51,414 nt of DNA from Flavobacteriales bacterium. GTDB lineage: Bacteria; Bacteroidota; Bacteroidia; UBA10329. The stretch is from positions 1-51,414 of the forward strand of contig JAIOYO010000023.1 in the NCBI GenBank assembly GCA_021741075.1, written 5' to 3'. Positions 24,767 to 33,679 of the stretch are shown piece by piece (position 1 is the first letter of the stretch; every line of letters begins with the position of its first letter). The translations under genes and the position numbers were made by a program. The notes under the pieces are model-generated. The model was not told the origin of the DNA, made no database searches, and was given only the letters and a program-made list of their open reading frames with translations.

Positions 24767-26581
24767 CTAGATAATCCCATGTAGAGATGAGCCTTTCTCC
24801 CCAAGTTTATCTACGCATTTCTCAATGGCAGAATCTTTAATCAATGGTGGAGCGTGATGCGGTTTTACACGGGCATCAAAGATGACCGAACTAATGCAGC
24901 CCCAATGCTTGTTTTCGATAAATTCTCCAACACCATGAATATCGTGTGATGGGTTGCTTCTTGTAAAAGTGACCCAAAGGAAATTGTTAAGGTTTCGGGC
25001 CGTGAATTCGTTATCATCGACTACGGTGATTAGCGGAAAACCATTTAGCTTAGCCAATTGAGATTCGAGTACGGATGTAAGTTTTTGAATATCCTTTCCA
25101 TCAATATATTTTGAAGCCTGAATAGCTAAAACACCAGCAAAAACCACTTTAGGAATGCTAAATCCATCAGGCAAATTCAATTCCGGGATTTCCGCACTCA
25201 ACTCACGCTTTTTCTCTCCTACTGCGGCCACAATAAGTTTAGATCCGCTGTTGATGTCTGTTCCGCTGTAATCGAGGGTATCGATAGTTGTTTTTGTCTG
25301 AAAATGTAAATCGCGCGTTGGATCAATTCGTTCAAGCAAATACTTGAAAAATGCTTCTTCATGTTTCGCTTTTGGTGTGTTTTCGTCTTGCTTAGCGATG
25401 ATGAAGAGGAATTTTGCCAACGACATTTGGTTAAATCCGAGAATGGCGTTGGCTGTGGTTAATAATTCCTGTGGACGTTGAACTTCCAAATAAGGTGTAT
25501 ATCGCTCGCTTCCAACAGCCAACAACAGCGGATGAACGCCAGCGGCATCCACGGCATTCACTTCATGCAAACCAGGGATTGTCTGTGGAATGATGGAACC
25601 CGTAATTTCATGGATTAATGCGCCAAAACTGGTATCTTCCTGAGGCGGTCTTCCTACAACCGTAAAAGCCCAGATCCCATTTTTCCTTGCTAGCACCTTT
25701 GTCACTCGCATCAACGGGAAATCGTGCTTAAGACTGTAATACCCTAAGTGATCTCCAAATGGACCTTCAGGTTTATTTTCTTTCGGATGAATTTCTCCAA
25801 GAATGACAAAATCTGCATCTGATGAAACCGTGAAACCATCGTGTTTGAAATACCTGAAATTCCGTCCGCCCAGTGCTCCAGCAAACGCAACTTCGGGCAA
25901 ACCTTCCGGCAGGGGCATCACGGCAGCAAACGAGTGCGAAGGCGGCCCACCTATAAACACCGCTACTTTCAGTGGTTGCCCAGCTTGGTTACTCTTGGTC
26001 TGATGCACGCCAATTCCGCGATGCAATTGGTAATGCAGTCCGATTTCCTTGTCCTGGATATAATCGTTTCCTCCAAGTTGTACGCGGTACATGCCCACGT
26101 TTGAATTCAAGATTCCTGGCTTGTCCAGATCCTCAGAATAAACCTGCGGCAGCGTAACGAAAGGACCGCCATCATCAGGCCAACATTTGATCTGCGGTAG
26201 TTCAGAAATGGAGATCTCTTCAAACGGACTTTGCAGATTTAATGGCAAGGCGTTGAATCCTCCGCGTAGCGCAGAAAAAGCCCATGACGGATTCTTTGCC
26301 AATAGAGATGGGTCACCTTTTAGTTGCACTAAGCGTTTCACTCGTTCTAGCGAATCGCGAAAGATGAAACGACTGCGTTCCACCGAACCGAATAGGTTGG
26401 AAACAGCGCGATAGGTTGAGCCTTTTACGTTCTCAAAAAGCAATGCTGGCCCGTTGTTTTCGAAAACACGTAAATGAATAGCAGCCATCTCCAGATTCGG
26501 ATCAACTTCTTCCTTTATCCGCACCAAATGACCATGCTTTTCGAGGTCATTCACACACTGTTCCATTGAGCTATATCCCAT
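24767..26581 (-). CDS. UbiD-family decarboxylase
   Basis: This 604-aa protein starts MGYSSMEQCVNDLEKHGHLV. I prefer ATG 26581 because this is the family start and the longer frame would overlap the divergent gene at 26629. Family features include EVDPNLEMAAIHLRVFENNG, GMYRVQLGGNDYIQDKEIG, FIGGPPSHSFAAVMPLPEG and PEGPFGDHLGYYSLKHDFP, which includes the glutamate/arginine region of the prenylated-FMN site. UbiD enzymes decarboxylate aromatic or unsaturated acids with prenylated FMN made by UbiX; in Bacteroidota they are usually listed with quinone biosynthesis. No ubiX or men gene is nearby, so the exact substrate is open. Confidence 0.88.
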   Translation of the reverse strand: MGYSSMEQCVNDLEKHGHLVRIKEEVDPNLEMAAIHLRVFENNGPALLFENVKGSTYRAVSNLFGSVERSRFIFRDSLERVKRLVQLKGDPSLLAKNPSWAFSALRGGFNALPLNLQSPFEEISISELPQIKCWPDDGGPFVTLPQVYSEDLDKPGILNSNVGMYRVQLGGNDYIQDKEIGLHYQLHRGIGVHQTKSNQAGQPLKVAVFIGGPPSHSFAAVMPLPEGLPEVAFAGALGGRNFRYFKHDGFTVSSDADFVILGEIHPKENKPEGPFGDHLGYYSLKHDFPLMRVTKVLARKNGIWAFTVVGRPPQEDTSFGALIHEITGSIIPQTIPGLHEVNAVDAAGVHPLLLAVGSERYTPYLEVQRPQELLTTANAILGFNQMSLAKFLFIIAKQDENTPKAKHEEAFFKYLLERIDPTRDLHFQTKTTIDTLDYSGTDINSGSKLIVAAVGEKKRELSAEIPELNLPDGFSIPKVVFAGVLAIQASKYIDGKDIQKLTSVLESQLAKLNGFPLITVVDDNEFTARNLNNFLWVTFTRSNPSHDIHGVGEFIENKHWGCISSVIFDARVKPHHAPPLIKDSAIEKCVDKLGEKGSSLHGII

Positions 26582-26628
26582 GCGTGCTAAAATAACCACA
26601 AGCATGACGAGTTGTTTAAATTCGCCCA

Positions 26629-28086
26629 ATGTCGTTTACGATTAAACCCAAATTCGTTCTTGTTGCCATTGTTCTGCTTGGCATCGCCCTGCATTGGAAC
26701 ATTTGGGAACGCGATATTATGGGAATTCATGCGTGGAGACAGACACAGACCATGACGGTGGTTGAGAATTTCGCTACGGAAGACATGAATATTCTGGATC
26801 CACGAATCAATTCTAGAGGCGATGGCGATGGCATATTCCGAATGGAATTTCCGTTGATGCAATGGCTTTTCGCTTGGTTTTATAAATGGTTTGGAAGCGA
26901 ATTGGTCATTGCAAGAATTCTCACATTCCTCATCTCGCTTTTCAGCATTTGTGGTTTTTATTGGCTGCTTCGCCAATACAGGCAATCGAAACTCATAAGT
27001 GCCATCGGGGCTTGGTGCTATGCGTGGTCGCCTGTACTCTTCTACTACTCCGTGAACCCATTGCCGGATAATCTCGCGCTTTGCTTTACCATTTGGAGCG
27101 TTGCGTTTCTCAAGCGTTATCAGGCAGATTCTGCCATTCCTTCGCTGGTTCTTTTCGCACTATTCCTTTCGTTAGCAACAGCTGTTAAGCTGCCCTTCAT
27201 CCTTTTCGGGGCGGGATACATTCCCATTTTCATCGAGCAATTTAAATCTGGAAAAATCAAAAGTTCAATTGGACAAAGTTTGATTTTGGGATTTATCCTT
27301 CTTCCTGCCTCCGCTTGGTATTTATGGGTCATTCCGCAATGGACAAACACTGCTTTAATCGGTGGCGCAAGTGCAGAACATTCGTTTGATTACCAATCGG
27401 CATTGAATACCATTTGGGGAACTGCTCATTCGCTTGTACCAGAACTTTTTCTCAACTATGGTTCAGTGCTTTTCCTCTTGTTCGGAATAGGTGTATTCTT
27501 CTGGAAAAAGAAAAAAGTCCGCTCATTCAAAGTAGAGCTATCCATGCTGTTCTTCATTTCGCTTTACTACTTGTACGAAGTAAATATGATTGGATTGGTG
27601 CACGATTATTACCTATTTCCGTTCCTTCCGCTGCTATTCTTAGTTGCAACCGCTGGGGTAAAAAGAGTGCTGAACCATCCTGCGAATTGGCTGCAGTACG
27701 TGGGAATTTCTGCACTTGTCATGCTGCCGCTGACCGCCTACCTCCGAGCTGAAGGAAGATGGACTCCAATGGGTAATGAAACGGGGCTACTTACGCACAA
27801 AGAGGAACTTCGAAACCTGATTCCTGATGATGCTTTGGTTGTGGTTGGAAATGATCCATCCACGCACATTTTCTTGTATCATATTCACAAAAAAGGCTGG
27901 ACGTTTGAACAGGATTGGCTGACTTCAGAACAATTGAAAAATCATATTGACAAAGGCGCGAAATTCCTCTACTCAAACACGGATTTTGTGGAACAAAATG
28001 ACGGCATAGGTCAGCTCTTAGGAGAACCGATTTTTGATAAGGATGGAATTCGGGTTTACCCGTTAATTAAATCTAACAGGTTTTAA
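26629..28086 (+). CDS. GT39-like membrane glycosyltransferase
   Basis: This is a 485-aa integral membrane protein with about ten hydrophobic segments. The first loop after TM1 carries NIWERDIMGIHAWRQTQTMT and, later, FRMEFPLMQWLFAWFYKWFG, the ArnT/PMT-type layout. A C-terminal soluble part (about 385-485) includes PDDALVVVGNDPSTHIFLYH. It probably transfers a sugar from a polyprenyl-phosphate carrier; acceptor and donor are unknown. It is divergent from ubiD with 47 bases between the starts and convergent with eno across a palindromic terminator. It shares architecture with the 20640 protein but is clearly different in sequence. Confidence 0.8.
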   Translation: MSFTIKPKFVLVAIVLLGIALHWNIWERDIMGIHAWRQTQTMTVVENFATEDMNILDPRINSRGDGDGIFRMEFPLMQWLFAWFYKWFGSELVIARILTFLISLFSICGFYWLLRQYRQSKLISAIGAWCYAWSPVLFYYSVNPLPDNLALCFTIWSVAFLKRYQADSAIPSLVLFALFLSLATAVKLPFILFGAGYIPIFIEQFKSGKIKSSIGQSLILGFILLPASAWYLWVIPQWTNTALIGGASAEHSFDYQSALNTIWGTAHSLVPELFLNYGSVLFLLFGIGVFFWKKKKVRSFKVELSMLFFISLYYLYEVNMIGLVHDYYLFPFLPLLFLVATAGVKRVLNHPANWLQYVGISALVMLPLTAYLRAEGRWTPMGNETGLLTHKEELRNLIPDDALVVVGNDPSTHIFLYHIHKKGWTFEQDWLTSEQLKNHIDKGAKFLYSNTDFVEQNDGIGQLLGEPIFDKDGIRVYPLIKSNRF

Positions 28087-28100
28087 AAACCTATTAGATT
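28070..28100. terminator. Bidirectional palindromic terminator
   Basis: AATCTAACAGGTTTT (28070-28084) and AAAACCTATTAGATT (28086-28100) form a 15-base stem with one mismatch and a one-base centre, overlapping the stop codon of the glycosyltransferase gene and lying just before the end of eno. It can fold in either direction. Confidence 0.65.
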
Positions 28101-28111
28101 TCAAACCTGAA

Positions 28112-29434
<1,323 letters not shown>

Positions 29435-29461
29435 TTAGAAGTACGATTGACGATTTTAGAA

Positions 29462-30571
29462 TTATGCGTGAACCATCTTCATGCTTTCGACAAACTGGTC
29501 GAAGAGATAGCGGCTATCGTTCGGACCAGGAGATGATTCGGGGTGATATTGTACGCTAAATACTGGCTTGCCCTTCAAGCGTAAACCAGCAACGGTATTA
29601 TCGTTCAAGTGAACGTGTGTAATTTCTACAGCATCGTTCTTCTCGCAATCTTCTCGTTTTACCACAAAACCGTGGTTTTGCGAAGTAACCTCGCACTTAC
29701 CAGTAATGAGATTTTTGATTGGATGATTGATGCCACGATGTCCGTTGTGCATTTTATAGGTAGCGATTCCTTGGCTGATGGCCATTACCTGATGTCCGAG
29801 GCAGATTCCGAAAACAGGAATTCCTGAGTCGATCATTTTTGTAACAGTTGAGCTTACTTTAGGCATTACGGCCGGATCGCCAGGGCCATTTGAAATCATA
29901 AATCCATCAGGATTCCACTTCTGAATCTCGTCAAATGGGGTATCCATTGGAAATACTTTGAGGTAGCAACCTCTATCTGAAAGGCAACGAAGAATGTTCT
30001 TTTTTACACCAATGTCTAGCACTGCTACTCTGTGATTTGCGTTCTCATCACCAAAAAAGAACGGCTCTTTGGTGCTGACTTTTGACGAAAGCTCCAAGCC
30101 TTCCATGGATGGAACAAGTGCTAGTTTCTTCTTCAGCACCTCCAGATCCAACTCATCGGATGAGATGATGGCATTCATTGCTCCGCTATCGCGAATGTGC
30201 TGCACAATGGCGCGGGTATCAACATCCGAAATACCGACAACTTCGTTCTTTTCGAAGTATTCTTGAATACCGCCATTGGCGCTTGGCCGACTGAAATTTG
30301 GTGAGAAGTACTTGCAGACAAGACCGCTAATTTTCATTGAATCGGACTCTACGTCTTCGTCACTCACACCATAGTTGCCAATGTGAACGTGGGCTGTAAC
30401 CAAGATTTGTCCGAAATAAGAGGGGTCGGTAAAAATCTCCTGATACCCGGTCATTCCTGTGTTGAAGCAAATTTCGCCTGTGGTAGTTCCAATCTTTCCT
30501 GCTGCCTTTCCTCTAAAAACTGTTCCGTCTTGTAGAAGAAGTATGGCGTCAGGTCTGTTTTGGTATTTCAT
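29462..30571 (-). CDS. carA: Carbamoyl-phosphate synthase small subunit
   Basis: The start was set at ATG 30571 (MKYQNRPDAILLLQDGTVFR), giving 369 aa. The open frame extends upstream but that part is not family-like and a -7 box lies in it. The N-terminal domain (PSYFGQILVTAHVHIGNYGV) is followed by the glutamine amidotransferase domain with the nucleophile in VFGICLGHQVMAISQG and the His/Glu in SVQYHPESSPGP. CarA supplies ammonia from glutamine to CarB for pyrimidine and arginine synthesis; carB is not in the window. It is followed by eno on the same strand. Confidence 0.96.
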   Translation of the reverse strand: MKYQNRPDAILLLQDGTVFRGKAAGKIGTTTGEICFNTGMTGYQEIFTDPSYFGQILVTAHVHIGNYGVSDEDVESDSMKISGLVCKYFSPNFSRPSANGGIQEYFEKNEVVGISDVDTRAIVQHIRDSGAMNAIISSDELDLEVLKKKLALVPSMEGLELSSKVSTKEPFFFGDENANHRVAVLDIGVKKNILRCLSDRGCYLKVFPMDTPFDEIQKWNPDGFMISNGPGDPAVMPKVSSTVTKMIDSGIPVFGICLGHQVMAISQGIATYKMHNGHRGINHPIKNLITGKCEVTSQNHGFVVKREDCEKNDAVEITHVHLNDNTVAGLRLKGKPVFSVQYHPESSPGPNDSRYLFDQFVESMKMVHA

Positions 30572-30589
30572 AGAAGAATTGGGTTTGGC

Positions 30590-30597
30590 CAAAAGTA
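30590..30597 (-). promoter_or_regulatory. -7 box for carA
   Basis: On the minus strand TACTTTTG is an exact TAnnTTTG match lying 18 bases before the chosen carA ATG at 30571, which supports that start over the longer frame. Confidence 0.55.
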
Positions 30598-30727
30598 CAC
30601 AGCTACGGCCGAAACCTCGGTAAACTGAGATCGGTTTTATCCACAGGATTTTAACGGTTTTATTCTGGCAAGGTGAATCGCTGCTATTTCCTTTGACATT
30701 CACGGCAGAAATTACTATACTTTGTAC

Positions 30728-31753
30728 ATGAAATTCAACGCATCAACCATCCTCTTCTTAGTTTTTGCTCAATTTTCTTGGAGCCAAACCAAGGTTCTAC
30801 ACTATTCCGAAACTTCTGGGTATGACCACAACACCCGCACTGAGTCGCTAGCCATGTTTGAGACCATGGGAACCATGCATGGTTTTATGGTCGATAATGA
30901 TGACACGGGCGATGGGTTCAATTCGCTTTCCAATTTGCACGAGTACGATGCGGTCATCTTCAGTAATACTTCTGGCGATGCCATACTTGACGCTTCGCAA
31001 CGGGCCAATTTCGAGACTTATATTGCTAATGGAGGTTCTTATTTGGGCATTCATGCCGCCACGGACACGTATCGCCACAGCACAGCCAATGGCAACAACA
31101 CGGGCACATGGGATTTCTATGCAGAACTGGTGGGCGCAAGCGTGCAAGAAAGCCCGAACCATGTTTACGGCACGCCACAATACAGCATGTCGCATATAGG
31201 AGTGCATGCATCACTCGAAAATCTGCCTAGTCCGTGGGTAAAGAATGAGGAATACTATTACTGGGAGAACGGCTATTTCGGAAACGACAACACAAGCGTG
31301 TTGCAGGTGGAGGAAACCGTAGGGCCAAATAATATGGTGAACAGCTACGATGCTGCCAGGCCCATGTCGTGGTATCGCTCCTTGGCTGGTGGAGGAAAAA
31401 TGTTCTACACCGCTCTTGGGCACGCTGCCTCTAACTACAGTACTGATCAGGATTTTATCTATCATGTAACGGATGCGCTGCTTTGGGTACTCGGTATTCC
31501 AGTAGGGATTAGCTCATCTGCAGATGGTATCAATCAACTTGTGGTTTCTCACCGAGATGGTGTCATTCGGATTGAATCAGGCACTCATTCTAGCATTGGT
31601 GAGCTGCAACTTTACAATGCCTTAGGACAAAAGCTTCGGTCTGCCCCTATTCACCTTGGCATGCACACCCATTACCTACCTGCGGGGTGGTATGTTGTAA
31701 ACGTGGTAACCGATCACGAAAAATCGACTATTCCAATAATCCTCAATCGCTGA
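30728..31753 (+). CDS. ThuA-like secreted protein with T9SS-type tail
   Basis: ATG 30728 (MKFNASTILFLVFAQFSWSQ) gives 341 aa with a signal peptide. Residues about 22-250 are a ThuA/class I glutamine amidotransferase-like domain: KVLHYSETSGYDHNTRTES, EYDAVIFSNTSGDAILDA, YIANGGSYLGIHAATDTY, SWYRSLAGGGKMFYTALGHA and a terminal DALLWVLGIP. ThuA-like domains occur in secreted carbohydrate-related proteins of Bacteroidota, with unproven activity. The last 75 residues (VISSSADGINQLVVSHRDG-like start, GELQLYNALGQKLRSAP, LPAGWYVVNVVTD) resemble a T9SS sorting domain. TATACTTTG just upstream may be its promoter. A terminator follows. Confidence 0.85.
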   Translation: MKFNASTILFLVFAQFSWSQTKVLHYSETSGYDHNTRTESLAMFETMGTMHGFMVDNDDTGDGFNSLSNLHEYDAVIFSNTSGDAILDASQRANFETYIANGGSYLGIHAATDTYRHSTANGNNTGTWDFYAELVGASVQESPNHVYGTPQYSMSHIGVHASLENLPSPWVKNEEYYYWENGYFGNDNTSVLQVEETVGPNNMVNSYDAARPMSWYRSLAGGGKMFYTALGHAASNYSTDQDFIYHVTDALLWVLGIPVGISSSADGINQLVVSHRDGVIRIESGTHSSIGELQLYNALGQKLRSAPIHLGMHTHYLPAGWYVVNVVTDHEKSTIPIILNR

Positions 31754-31766
31754 ATTGATTTAACTG

Positions 31767-31796
31767 AGAAAACCCGGCCTTGTGCGGGGTTTTCTA
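31767..31796 (+). terminator. Intrinsic terminator
   Basis: AGAAAACCC and GGGTTTTCT pair over nine bases around a loop of about ten bases, 14 bases after the ThuA-like gene stop. The symmetrical A and T runs could let it work in both directions. Confidence 0.75.
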
Positions 31797-31814
31797 GTTG
31801 CCAAACAGAATCGC

Positions 31815-31985
31815 TTATTCCGTAAACGAAAACTCTCCCGGAATTACGCCCACATTAAATGTATAGAGCGAGCCGAATAGCGATAAACCTTCCCGTTTAA
31901 GTTGTAATCGCCTGCATCAGACACATAAATGATGTCGGTTTCTGGGTCGGTATCCACTTTGTAAACGGCAGTGTTCAAGAATGCA
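31815..31985 (-). pseudogene. Decayed duplicate of the 3' end of the YncE-like gene
   Basis: These 171 bases align with 32645-32825, the last 60 codons of the YncE-like lipoprotein gene. They differ by eight substitutions and a ten-base deletion after 31870 (bases 32701-32710 of the intact copy). Similarity starts exactly at the stop codon (TTA at 31815) and ends at 31985, where unrelated sequence and then the 21-bp array begin. The deletion shifts the frame, and no start or upstream part is present, so it is not functional. About 95 percent identity outside the deletion suggests a fairly recent event. Confidence 0.93.
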
Positions 31986-32000
31986 CTTTAATAGCAGATC

Positions 32001-32240
32001 ATTGTACTACAGAACAACAGCATTGTACTACAGAACACCAGTATTGTCCTACAGAACACCAGCATTGTACTACAGAACACCAGAATTGTCCTATAGAACA
32101 CCAGCATTGTCCTATAGAACACCAGCATTGTCATACAGAACACCAGCATTGTCATACAGAACACCAGTATTGTCCTACAGAACACGAGTATTGTACTACA
32201 AAACACCAGCATTGTACTACAGAAGTCGAATATTGTACTA
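32001..32240. repeat. 21-bp tandem repeat array (11 full units plus a partial)
   Basis: Eleven 21-bp units start at 32001 and every 21 bases to 32211, with a twelfth broken off from 32232. Each unit begins ATTGT, then NCTA or CATA, then AGAACACC or a close variant, then AG plus one base. Units 5-6 share TATAG and units 7-8 share TCATAC, which shows local duplication of neighbouring units. The period is a multiple of three with no stop, so long frames exist on both strands (a seven-residue repeat like YRTPALS on the plus strand), but neither has a signal, start context or complexity expected of a gene. The array sits 15 bases from the end of the duplicated gene fragment. Confidence 0.92.
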
Positions 32241-32313
32241 TTTTTATTGAATAATATCAGCCTACGCAATGGTATTGCTGGTATTCGACAATCTAAAAAC
32301 GAGAAAAAAAGCC

Positions 32314-32562
32314 ATGAAAATATTAGAAGGTCAAGCGGCAGATGATGTGATAGGCCTAGGCCCCGGACGCAATACGCTAGTGAGAAAAGGACTAATGCAA
32401 CTGAAGGTTGGTCAGGTGCTCATCATCGAAAAAGATAAGGACTGGGTTACCAAAACACCTCCCAACAAAACCATTCGAAACTTTGCCAAAAGCTCGGGCC
32501 GCACCTTTGAATATGGCCGCACAGTTGATGGTGTGGGTTGGTTTGCAAGGCGTTTGTCTTAA
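32314..32562 (+). CDS. Small basic protein of unknown function (82 aa)
   Basis: ATG 32314 (after AAAAAAAGCC) gives MKILEGQAADDVIGLGPGRN then TLVRKGLMQLKVGQVLIIEK, with WVTKTPPNKTIRNFAKSSGR and GVGWFARRLS at the end. An upstream ATG at 32269 would add 15 residues with no family-like character. The protein is basic and soluble. The pattern of a beta strand pair (VGQVLIIEK), a helix (TIRNFAKSSG) and a final beta element (GRTVDGVGWFARR) suggests a small nucleic-acid-binding or winged fold, which is inference only. It is bounded by the 21-bp array upstream and a strong terminator downstream. Confidence 0.7.
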   Translation: MKILEGQAADDVIGLGPGRNTLVRKGLMQLKVGQVLIIEKDKDWVTKTPPNKTIRNFAKSSGRTFEYGRTVDGVGWFARRLS

Positions 32563-32592
32563 ACCAAGTGCAAAGCTTCAGAGCAAAAACGA

Positions 32593-32627
32593 AGAAAGGC
32601 CGCATCCATTGATGCGGCCCTTTCTTT
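32593..32627. terminator. Strong terminator between convergent genes
   Basis: GAAAGGCCGCATC and GATGCGGCCCTTTC pair over 13 bases (one bulge) with a CATT loop, followed by TTTC. It separates the small gene ending at 32562 from the minus-strand gene ending at 32645 and may serve both. Confidence 0.85.
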
Positions 32628-32644
32628 CATGTATAATGGGTGGT

Positions 32645-33661
32645 TTATTCCGTAAACGAAAACTCTCCCGGAATTACGCCCACATTGAATGTATCGAGCG
32701 CTGCACCCGCAGCCGAGTAGCGATAAACCTTCCCGTTTGAGTTGAAATCGCCTGCATCAGACACATAAATGATGTCCGTTTCTGGGTCGGCATCCACTTT
32801 GTAAACGGCAGTGTTCAAGAACGCAGTTGACGGAATGGCTGGCGTAGCAACATCCATTTTAAATACACCGTTGTTTGCCCAATAAAGGGCTGTTCCGGCA
32901 GCATTTGTTTTAAGGCTAGAAGGAAAATCGGCCAAAGTGAATTCTAAAGAGATTTCGATGTTCATGTTCACCGGATTAATGCAAACCAGTTTTGGCGTCT
33001 CCACGCCCCAACCGCCATTGGTCAAAATCCAAACCTTGCCATTGGCATCTCGCACCACACTGCTTGGCCCAATTCCCACACTCACGCTATCCATCAGCGT
33101 GTTGTTTAGCGTATTGATTTTATACACCTGATTGGCGCCCGTTCCGGCAGCAATTACACCGCTCGATGTTTTCACCATTTCCTCCACTTGCCCGTTAACA
33201 GCAATGGTTCCGGTGGTGGCCAAGGTTTGCGGATTGAAAACGGTGATGACTCCAGAATAGAGGTCGGAAATGTAAGCCACCGAATTGCTAACCACACAGA
33301 TATAACGTGGTGATGATAGGCCCGTGATGGTTCCTTTCGAGCTCAAATCTTCCAGATTCACCACTTCCACTTTTCCAGAATTATTGACCACGATGTAGCC
33401 CAAGTCGCCCAGCGTAACCATGCTTTGGCCCACATCTCCCAAGGGAATAGAATTGACAGCGGTAAACACGCCATTGCTCATTTCATCCTTGTACTTATTG
33501 AAGAAGGAAAGGCTGGCGTTTCCGCCCTGAAAGTTGCCTTCGTGCACCACAAAAACCCCGTTCGTGAAAGAATCGGTATTGTTCGGGTCATCAGGGTCAT
33601 TCGTGTTGCACGAAGCAAGGGTTAGGATGGCGGCAATTGGCAATAGAAACAACTTTTTCAT
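32645..33661 (-). CDS. YncE-like beta-propeller lipoprotein of a B12-uptake locus
   Basis: This 338-aa lipoprotein has the signal MKKLFLLPIAAILTLASC with Cys18 as lipid site, followed by a flexible Asn/Asp-rich linker. The body is a seven-bladed YncE-type propeller: GVFVVHEGNFQGGNASLSFF, SPRYICVVSNSVAYISDLYS, GVITVFNPQTLATTG, IGPSSVVRDANGKVWILTNG and [19 protein letters not shown]. It starts 18 bases after the BtuB-like receptor gene and so should be under the same cobalamin riboswitch. Such lipoproteins in Bacteroidota accompany B12 receptors and may help capture corrinoids at the surface. A truncated duplicate of its 3' end lies 660 bases downstream. Confidence 0.88.
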   Translation of the reverse strand: MKKLFLLPIAAILTLASCNTNDPDDPNNTDSFTNGVFVVHEGNFQGGNASLSFFNKYKDEMSNGVFTAVNSIPLGDVGQSMVTLGDLGYIVVNNSGKVEVVNLEDLSSKGTITGLSSPRYICVVSNSVAYISDLYSGVITVFNPQTLATTGTIAVNGQVEEMVKTSSGVIAAGTGANQVYKINTLNNTLMDSVSVGIGPSSVVRDANGKVWILTNGGWGVETPKLVCINPVNMNIEISLEFTLADFPSSLKTNAAGTALYWANNGVFKMDVATPAIPSTAFLNTAVYKVDADPETDIIYVSDAGDFNSNGKVYRYSAAGAALDTFNVGVIPGEFSFTE

Positions 33662-33679
33662 AGGAACTTATAGCTTAGT

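Noticed and set aside
26582..26629. N-terminal extension of the UbiD protein
   Set aside because: It would overlap the start of the divergent glycosyltransferase; the family start MGY is at 26581.
30572..30703. N-terminal extension of CarA
   Set aside because: The added 44 residues are not family-like and the exact -7 box at 30590-30597 lies inside them.
31981..32269. Protein genes on either strand of the 21-bp array
   Set aside because: Seven-residue repeat peptides on both strands follow from the period alone; starts lie within the gene fragment or outside any promoter context.
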